A stretch of 64,000 nt of DNA, taken from contig NC_084806.1 in the NCBI RefSeq assembly GCF_963583255.1, positions 26,322,735-26,386,734 of the forward strand, written 5' to 3'. Shown here one piece after another: positions 55,921 to 64,000 of this stretch. This DNA comes from Pyrus communis. Taxonomy: Eukaryota; Streptophyta; Magnoliopsida; Rosales; Rosaceae. The notes below the pieces were generated by a model that saw nothing but the letters and a program-made list of their open reading frames with translations, did no database searches and was not told the origin of the DNA. Numbering within the stretch: the stretch's first letter is position 1; every line of letters begins with the position of its first letter. Made by a program: the position numbers and the translations under genes.

Positions 55921-58594
55921 TTACGATTCTTCAGGTTGACCCTCAAACCTGTCTTCCTCTTCCTTTTGGCTTCCAGAGTCACCAATATTCTTCTCGCTAA
56001 ATTTTAGATTAATTGGTCTACCCATTAACTCCTGCCAAAGAAAGTATTATGTGCCATTTTGAATGTAAGATATCAAATGTAGGAATTTCCCTTAATATTT
56101 TTATAGAAAAGAGTTATGTTAATGACACATAATATTCGGGTTAGTAATTTTTTTTCTCTAACATATTTGATGTATACAGTCAAATTATTCATTGCACTTA
56201 TGTTTTGTTACTTATTATGTTACACTGTATGTAGCCTTTCCAGATATCTTGTATGAAAATGTCTCATTCAGCCAATGTAGACTACTGCCGAAATCTGAAT
56301 CCGTTTACTTAAAGCCTCGCACCCAAATGCAGTGTAATTATTTCTTCTTCATCTAAAATGCTTTTCCAGTTACAGAATGCAAACTAAAACATGCGACGAT
56401 ATTGAACTACATATTAATATACTGAACATATATACGGCTCCGTGGATAATTAATAAGATTCCAATTTCATTTGTCATGCTTTCAAGTATGTACCTAAGCA
56501 GATACTACCAACCCCTCTTTTTAAACCAAGAGTAAAATTCCAGCATACATTAAGTGATACAATGTTCTCTACAATAACAGCATACACCCAGAGTCCTATA
56601 GATATGTGTGTGCATCATAAATGAAAATTTCAGAGAAAAAATCTCTGAGATGGCTTGATCTTACTTTCCATCCCAAATTAGACACGTAAAGTTTATAGCG
56701 TGTCTCTCCAACTTGGGGATTGGGGGGCAGTGGAGAAGGTTTCTTAAATTGCTTTGTAAACTCAATTCTGATAGTCCTACCCAACATCTCCTGTATCAAA
56801 TAATTCGGAAGCGAAAAAAAAGTTTCCAGATATATGAACCTGGTCATAGAATTTCATCAAGTCAATACAATTATAATCCAGCAAATGTAGAATCTCTCTA
56901 GCTAACAATAACATACAACATAAACCATAAACTCTATCTAAATAAGAACAGCTTTCCAATCTGTAACAATTGCAAACAAAAGGGAATTCCCTAGAGAAGC
57001 AATGCAGATTCTTCCATGTTTGTGCACACAGGATATGTGGGGAAATTGGTCGTCTTAATCTATGTTGATGACTTAATTATCACTGGTTACAGTGAAGAAG
57101 AAATTGCCAATCTCAAACGAGCTCTTAGACAACAGTTTGACATCAAAGAAGATCTAGGAGTACTGAAATATTTTCTAGATATAGAAATGGCTTATTCTCA
57201 TAAGGGTCTATTTCTAAACCAACGAAAGTATGTACTTGATCTACTCAAGGAAGCCAGGACGAGTGATGTCAAACCAGCCAAGTCACCTCTTGATAACAAA
57301 GCATTACTTTGTCCCATTGAACATCCAACACCTCCCCTATGAAATCTTTTAATCTTCTCCAACCAAACATCCCAAAATACAGTCATGAACCCAAAACCCC
57401 ATAGCACCTTTTCCATCTATCCTCCTACGAAAGCCTCGTGCATGTCACAGAAAAGAGGCGTGCAACAAAAAATAGCTGCTAAATTAAGCAACATAGTGCC
57501 ACCTCAGTAAATAGAACAGCCTGTAATTATATTCACCAGTAATTATATTTTTTCAATCTTAGTGATCATTTCCATCTCTATAAAACAAAAATATTGCGAT
57601 GAAAATTTCATACAAGGATACTTTGATACAATTCGAACCATTACCAAACTCATTTATTCAGACCACTTCAATGAATCAAAAGAAAACCAGATAAGAACAA
57701 AACATTTGAGTTCCTAAGAAACAATTAATTTCATTGTGTTGGCCATTGAACAGAAGGAGATAAACTTGTATCTATCGCACGCCGTTTCAATCTAGTAAAT
57801 TACCATCACCTTCCCTATCAAACCCAAAAGCTCAAACTTTGTAACCATAATTCAATTGATATCGCGATTACTTACAAAAACAACTGAGTACTTAACATTC
57901 AAATTAATTAAATCCCATTTTAAATTAAGAGTAGACTTACAAACTACCAAGGCAATCATAGAATACCAGGATAACATACATGAGAGTGAAATTTATCAAT
58001 GGCAGCCAGAGCTTCTTCCCCGGAATCCATTGTCACAAACGCAAAGCCTCTGCTCTTCCCATTTTGTTGCTTTATAATCTGAAAAATCCAACATTTATTA
58101 ACATTAAATACCCAAAATTTCAATTTTCAATAACAAAATCACATAATTAAAGAACAAAACAAGGAGAGAAGATGATCAATTGAAAAATTAAGCACCTCGA
58201 CGTCTTGGACAGTCCCACATTCGCCAAAGAGGTTCTTGATATCCACCACAGTAAGAGACCATCGCAAATTCCCCACGTACAGCTTCCTCTTCTGGTTTTG
58301 CTGCTGGCTTTTCCCGCCGTTTCTTCTTCTTCTTCTTCTTTTTCTTTTACTGCTTTTTCTTCTGTAATCTCCTCCACCGCAGAGCACAGCAGCTCAAAAA
58401 GGAGCTTTCTTGTGGGGATGCGTCGGGGACCGGAAAGAGGAAAATTGACTCATTGAGGGAAATGGGAGGGTAGGATTGGAAATATGAAGTTTGAGGGGAG
58501 CGGACGGTTTGGGGGATGAGAAGAATTTGGAGGAATAACAAGGAAAAGAAGAGTAGAGGGAGGAGACACAGAGTGCGGCTTCAAATGCCGCCAT
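55921..58594 (-). pseudogene. Chloroplast two-RRM ribonucleoprotein gene (CP33 type), apparently broken
   Basis: Minus-strand exon blocks: 58594-58196, 58078-57980, 56790-56665 and 56031-55921, with GT/AG signals and phase 0 joins. The start MAAFEAALCVSSLYSSF is serine-rich like a plastid transit peptide. RRM1 is complete across blocks 1-3: KLYVGNLRWS (RNP2), KSRGFAFVTM (RNP1), EMLGRTIRIEF. RRM2 begins KLYVSNLGWK (block 3) and ends ELMGRPINLKFSEKN (block 4), but its middle, including RNP1, was not found. A TGA (58394-58396) lies in frame between transit peptide and RRM1; the adjacent frame there encodes an acidic stretch EEITEEKAVKEKEEEEEE typical of this family. Family role: binds and stabilises plastid mRNAs. 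Product could be non-functional, or the region mis-assembled. Confidence 0.72.
57007..57342 (+). pseudogene. Ty1/copia reverse transcriptase fragment in the RRM intron
   Basis: About 110 residues: LIYVDDLIITGYSEEEI with the copia YVDD active site, then KEDLGVLKYFLDIEMAYSHK and LFLNQRKYVLDLLKEA. It is open but has no start context, LTR, or other copia domain beside it. It runs opposite to the host gene inside the 1.2-kb intron between RRM exon blocks 2 and 3. Confidence 0.9.
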
Positions 58595-58840
58595 TGTTTT
58601 GAATGTTGTGTGCAGAGAGAGTAGGAAGTGGACAAGGAAAGGTCCGGGGTGGACACTCGACACTCAATTCATATTGCATGGATCAAATACAACATCCCTT
58701 CTATCGAGTTTTTACAGTATCCCCTCATATTTGAGAAAATACACTAACATCCGTAGGTTTTAATTCACCCTCACATCATCTTTCAACGAATATTCTGCTA
58801 ATAAATTGACAACTTTACCTTTATAACTAAATACTTAAAC

Positions 58841-61513
58841 TGACACACCCTGATCTAGGATGTCCATTAGGACTCCGAATCGAGCTGCTGTGTTGGCCAC
58901 ACCTGGAAGGTGACGAAGCTATAAAGTGTATGGATGTGGAAGATGTGAATAAATTTAAACCTAAAAGTGCCTAAATACAAGAGTGCGCAGTGAGCAAGTA
59001 TGAACTCATTTCACACGTGATGACAGAGCATAAGTACAGTACAGTAAAATAGGGTGAGAATTGTACCATCAATGATAATCGCCTACATCAAGATTTGCCA
59101 ATAATCCTCGTCGGTACGAAAACTCTGCTACTAACACCTGGAGGGGCAAAAAAAAGGGTGAGTGGGCCTAAAAATAAAGTTTTAATAAAACCCTTTTGAA
59201 AGCGTTATAACCCCTTGCCGTAAAACCCGTATAGTTTCCAGAAAATAATACTACTACGTGGGTATAAAAACCAATGCACAAGAGCAGCGAAAACTGAAGT
59301 ATGCCATGTCATAATATCTCAGTAATAATAAACGTAAGCCAGGTGTGAAACCAATATAATATAGTATGTCAGTTGGAGTCACCTGACTCGACCTGTACTA
59401 CTGGGCATGTAGCTCATCAATCTAGGCTAGCACACGAGTCGGAGTTACCTAGTGTGACCTGCACGACAGGATGGGTATAAATATGTACACTCAAGTGCTA
59501 CGATCACGTGAAAGCTATGCAATAAATCACGGGTCACCTATGAGTCGAAACCACCTATTGTGGTCTATACGACCGGCTGGCACCAAACTTGGATTCAAGA
59601 TGAGTGTGTGGTGCGGGAGGTGAAAAATCACGTGAAGGCTGGCCCTAGCCTCAGGCGAGAGCACTAATACCGGGGTGCAGTGCAGCCATGATGAGCTCTA
59701 AATAAACGTTTGCATACCAATGCAATACAACCCATTCAATCACATAATACTCACTTAAAGCTTGCCTGAGTCTTCGCAGCATCACACAATACAATTCACA
59801 AGTGTAACAATACAATATTTAAAATGTAACTTATTTACGACATGGTAAGCAAAGCATATCCATATAAAAAAATGTTTCTGGAAACCGTAAAGTTTACACA
59901 CACACACACACACTATAAAAAGGGAAAAAAAAAACCCACTCACCGAGATCTGCGCTATAACTCCCTAGCATGAATATCAAGGCGTCACGAACAATCATCG
60001 CCTAGAACAAATATCAATTCACAACTCAGAATTCTTATCGATAGAACACGTAACTTATGTAAAACACATCCCCAAAGACATTCTAGAATGATTTGAAACC
60101 CATTGACCAAAAGTCAACCGTCAATCAAAGGTCGATGGTAGGGTCCATAACCCTATGTAACTCAATCCAGAAGATCCGCATCTCAAATTTATGATCCGTA
60201 ACTTCCAAAGATCCACATTATGTTTCTAAAACATCATACTAAAGTTTCATTACGATCCAACGGTTGGATCTCCGCCAATTGCAAATTCAAGTAGCGGTCA
60301 ACGTTTTATTTTATGAACTAACAAATCCAATTCAGGAAGATCCGTATGTCGGATTCCTGATCCATAAGTTCCTATGATCGTCATAAATTATATACTATAA
60401 CGTATTAAAGTTTGGTGACGATCCAACAGTCGAATCGTCGATTACTATAATAATCAAGGGGCAGACCTTAATGGAACTAGGTTCAAACGATAGAAATTCG
60501 TCAATCGGACTTCACATAAAAAATTGGAGAATCAAATTTAGCCTAGGAAATTCAAGGGATGCCTCGGCCCACACGCCGCCATACGTGGCGGTCGGCTACC
60601 CAGACTCGCAGGAAAAATCCACTATTTCTAAAAATTCTCAAATTTCATGGAAATGAAGATCTCAATGAGTAGAGCAAGTTTCATCCCTGCCACCAAGTCC
60701 AATTTGACCTAAAAATGCCTCAAATCTTCACAAACCCGTCAAAAACCTAGAAATTGGTGGTTTTGATTCGACTCCAAACAAGCTCTGACGCCCCAACCAA
60801 TGCATGGGCTTTGTTCCTGAGGTTGAGGATAGTCTATTAGTGGTGGTGGTTGACGGAGTTAGCTTCACAATCGTTGGATTTCCGTCGTGACACCCACGGG
60901 TTTTGTTTTTCACATAATCAAGGCTAAATCTAGTGAAATTTGATTAGAAATGGAAGATAGGAGATCATGGAATGTTTTCCAGGTGATGGAAGACGAAAAT
61001 CACGTCGGAATATCATGAAATGCATCGGGTCGACGGGGAGGAACCAGGTCACGGGTGATCCGGTGCTCCTCCACGATCTCTTTTCCCCTCCTTTCTTCTC
61101 TCTTCATTGGTCACTCTCTTCTCTCCCTTCTTTCTGATTGGGCATCCCGCCCCTCCTTTCTCTTCTTTATATTTCATCTCCACTACCCATCTTTTCTTCC
61201 ATTTAATCTAGGCCACACACGTGGCTTTCCAGATTTTGCTCCAAAAATCTAGAGCACTCCAGAAAATAATAAATTTACAATTTTGCCCTCGACTTCATTC
61301 GTTAATAACTCCTTCGTTATAACTGCAAATTACATTTCGTTTACGTCCACGTGTTCATAGCGACGAGTACTACGAGGATACGCCAAGAAAATGGATCTTA
61401 CATAACTCGACAAGGTGGTCAACAAAAGTCAATGCATTTGCCTCGAAGGGCATTTTTGAAATTTTACATTTTAAAATTATAAAAACTGTAGTTTTTGGGG
61501 ACAGGTCGTTACA
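58841..61513 (-). mobile_element. Solo LTR, 2.7 kb, reverse orientation
   Basis: Plus-strand ends TGACACACCCTGATC and GGTCGTTACA, so TGTAACGACC...GGGTGTGTCA on its own strand. The flanks TAAAC (58836-58840) and TAAAA (61514-61518) match at 4 of 5 bases, an aged TSD. It shares the promoter-proximal boxes (GTCGGAGTTACC, GTGGTCTATACGACC) and the GATCCAACGG core block with 14549-17735. A CA repeat lies at about 59894-59911. It sits just upstream of the RRM gene start. Confidence 0.8.
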
Positions 61514-61584
61514 TAAAAAATAAAGAAAATCTTTATAAATTAAAAAAAAAATTATTAAAAAGTAGCTTAAACATTGAAAAACAC

Positions 61585-61798
61585 ATAATAGGATCCTCTC
61601 CGGATCCTCTTTGTGGGGATTCGGAGGATCAATCAATCATGTCCGTTCATCGTACATTGTGCGGCCAATTTTCATTAGGTAATATGTATATTCAATTTAA
61701 AATTTAAAATGATTTCTAACCTCATGATGTACAATGAACTGACACAATTGATTGATCCTCGGATCCCTACAAAGAGGATCCAGAGAGGATCATTGTCC
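61585..61798. mobile_element. MITE of the GGATCC family
   Basis: Starts ATAATAGGATCCTCTCCGG and ends GATCCAGAGAGGATCATTG, with GTTCATCGTACATTGTGCGG inside. TSD GAAAAACAC (61576-61584) against AAAAAACAC (61799-61807), 8 of 9 bases. Confidence 0.85.
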
Positions 61799-61877
61799 AA
61801 AAAACACCACCATTGCATCTTCATTTCTTTTTCCCTTAGAATACACGTAGACCTAGCATTGACGTCGTATTTCTTGT

Positions 61878-62725
61878 GTCCGTGTCGTTTTCGTGACATA
61901 CCCGATATCTTAACGGGTCATGTCGTGTAACACCCATTAAAATAAACGGGTAATATGACCCGATCCAAAATTGACCCGTTAATATTATCAGGTAATATGA
62001 TTTGATCTGTTACCCGTGCAAAAAAAAATATTTTAAATTAATAAATAATGAAAATGAAAAACATAATTTGACCCAAATAAAATGGAAAATATAATACTAA
62101 ATTAGTATATGCATTTCACATTGTCACATAAATATTACTTCAAAGCATAAAAAAGACATTTGTCTTTCAAATATTACATACCCTAAAATAAGACCCTAAT
62201 GAAAAACATTAGTACATTACTACAAAATACCGAATGTTTAAGGATATGCAAAATGAAGAGAGTTGCGTTGCGTTTCAAACCTTGCACGTTTTTTTAATGT
62301 GATTGGTATTTTTAAATTACTTGATATTTTTATTTTTATGTGTTTTATAATTTTTTTTTAATCTCACTCTTTGCCCATAGAATTCTATAAAAATAAATTA
62401 ATAAATAAAAGTTAATTTTTTTTTAAATTTATATAGAATAATAATACATATTTAACATACAATGCATACATATACAACTAGCTATTGTATTTTATAGTAA
62501 ATTTTTTTTAGTAGTTTAAAAAGTTAAAATTTTCAAAACAATTTTTTTTCTTAATGTGTCAAAACAAGTTATCCACGTGTCATCCTCGTGTAAACCTGTT
62601 AATGACCCGTTATTAACGGGTTCTTATCGTGTAACCCGATAACGACCCAATTAGTTATCGTGTGACCCGAAACTCGTTATTTTCGTGTCGTTTATATGTC
62701 ATGTTAATAGGTCATGTAAGAAATT
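61878..62725. repeat. Repeat with inverted GGGTNNNNNNACCCG-rich ends
   Basis: The left 120 bases (CGTGTCGTTTTCGTGAC, AACGGGTCATGTCGTGTAAC) are repeated in inverted and direct form at the right end (GTGTGACCCGAAACTCG, TTTTCGTGTCGTTTATATG). The AT-rich middle of about 550 bases is non-coding. It resembles a decayed terminal-inverted-repeat element; superfamily and exact ends are not resolved. Confidence 0.5.
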
Positions 62726-62782
62726 GTCAGGTCTAAATACACGGTTGTGAACCCATGAAATCAGCTGAGAGTCTGTACTTTC

Positions 62783-62974
62783 CTAATCAATGTATTCCAA
62801 AACTTGTTCTTTCACATCATCTAAAAACATTTCATCTTTTGAAACAATGAAGTCAAAGATAGAACCAAATTTGGGATTATAATCTATATTTAAAGCTGGA
62901 AGGGCTATTGAACGGTGGTTTTTGGGGTCACAGGCTTCACCAAAAAAAAGTGGATAGAAATGCCCCTCAAACAA
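62783..62974 (-). other. Small unrecognised open frame
   Basis: Reads ACDPKNHRSIALPALNIDYN and KFGSIFDFIVSKDEMFLDDV then KEQVLEYID to the stop, balanced in composition and unlike the AT-rich sequence on either side, so it may be a coding fragment of a host gene. I recognise no domain. No matching upstream exon was found. Confidence 0.35.
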
Positions 62975-63077
62975 AAAACTTCAAAAGCAGCCCAAAATAA
63001 TGCATCAAATGTGGCAGGGGTATTTTCGTCATATAAATAATGATGAATAGTTTTTTAATATTTAACTATTATTGTAC

Positions 63078-64000
63078 TGTGACAGCCCGTTCCGAAAATT
63101 TTAAAACGTACGCGTGAAAAGACGATTTTGCCCCTAGTGTGATTTTCGTTGTGTGGTTGTTTTTGGGTTTTTGTTGGCATGTTTTGGGCCACACACACAC
63201 TCTCCTGCACCCCACACTTTTTCCCCTGCCCTGCACCCTGTCCCGAGCTCCCTTTCCCTTCCCATTTTCCATCCAAATGTACGGACACACACCCAAAACC
63301 GTTGTAATCTTCACAGATCGAAGAAACAAAGTACATATCCATGCTCGTGAGATCCATTGGAGTCTAACCATACCCATTTCAGGTAAGGATACCTTCGTTT
63401 TCACGTCAAACTAGGGATACCCGATTTTGTTACTGTTCATGCACACGTAAATTCTTATGTTTTTGGGAATTTCAAGCTTGTAGGAAGCTTGGTGAGGTCC
63501 TTAGGAGGCTCGGGGTGGTTCGTTTGAAGGTTTTGGACGTCGGGATCACGAGTTTCCAGGTTGGCCGGAGTTGGGGGTATTTTTCAGGTGAGATTTCGTG
63601 GATTTTAGCACTTGAAAGTGGTATGATTTTGTTCCTCTCGTTGTAAGCTTCAATTTGGTACCAATTTTGTGAAATTTGATTGAAAAACGAAGAAGATAGG
63701 ACGATTTGAAAATTTCCCGATTTTCCAGCGCCAGCGACGGTGCCGGAGCCTCGCCGGAGAAAACGACGGAATATTCCGTCAGTTTGGACGGAATATTCCT
63801 AACGCCGTTGACGAAATCTGTTAAAGTTAACGGAATATTCTTGACGGCGTTAACTGACGCCGTCAGCGTGCCAGGCACGTGCTTGCGCGTGGCCGGCGCG
63901 TGGGGCTGCGTGCGACGATGAAAAATTATTTTAAAAATATGGGGATGTTCCTGAGGTTGAGTAGATCACGTTGGTGTATTCATACACCCCATTTGAGCAT
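63078..64000 (+). mobile_element. 5' part of a long LTR, cut by the window edge
   Basis: Begins TGTGACAGCCCG and follows the solo LTR at 1439-2380 to the last base, including the palindromes ACGGAATATTCCGTC and GACGGCGTTAACTGACGCC (63765-63870). It is less close to 1439-3605 than to a fresh duplicate, with scattered substitutions. Whether an internal region follows is outside the window. Confidence 0.8.

Noticed and set aside
61055..61252. 65-codon frame rich in S, F and L
   Set aside because: Derived from the CT-rich tract of the LTR at 58841-61513.

Overview
The window is nuclear DNA of a dicot plant. Evidence: intron-containing plant genes (a three-finger CCCH protein, two ATL-type RING-H2 ligases, a chloroplast two-RRM ribonucleoprotein), GT-AG introns, CHR-type Ty3/gypsy elements, TRIMs, MITEs and a Helitron relic. 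The repeat style suggests a woody rosid, possibly Rosaceae (apple/pear type); that is inference, not proof. No rRNA, CRISPR array or bacterial-style operon was seen.

Three genes look intact: the CCCH zinc-finger gene (6697-10276, + strand, 2.5-kb intron carrying a TRIM), a RING-H2 ATL gene (11817-12923, + strand, single exon) and an ATL51/52-like RING-H2 gene (48561-49727, - strand, single exon). Two more are broken. A PIGW/GWT1-type acyltransferase (18119-21070, +) lacks its N-terminal half, one internal stretch and one splice acceptor. A chloroplast two-RRM gene (55921-58594, -) has an in-frame stop, a frame puzzle in its acidic region and no recognisable middle of RRM2.

Most of the rest is transposon layers. 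1-3605: a cut LTR and a solo LTR with a perfect 5-bp target-site duplication (TSD). 13480-17735: Helitron relic, MITE, then a truncated LTR with a 65-bp hairpin-repeat array. 21935-26350: a complete non-autonomous LTR element. 26801-47843: a four-element nest. A MITE with a 9-bp TSD was split by a Tat-lineage gypsy element (about 13 kb of its own sequence), which then received a solo LTR and a 5.8-kb chromovirus. 50567-52474: a second MITE of the same family split by a short LTR element. 58841-61513: a large solo LTR in reverse orientation. 63078-64000: the start of another LTR.

The most notable item is the Tat-lineage element. Between its integrase and its 3' LTR it carries an antisense, intron-containing gene for a plant-mobile-domain protein with a long coiled-coil tail. 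The nest can be dated relative to itself because TSDs are preserved at each level. The chromovirus has almost identical LTRs yet carries several nonsense codons and frameshifts, which suggests it moved as an already defective copy.
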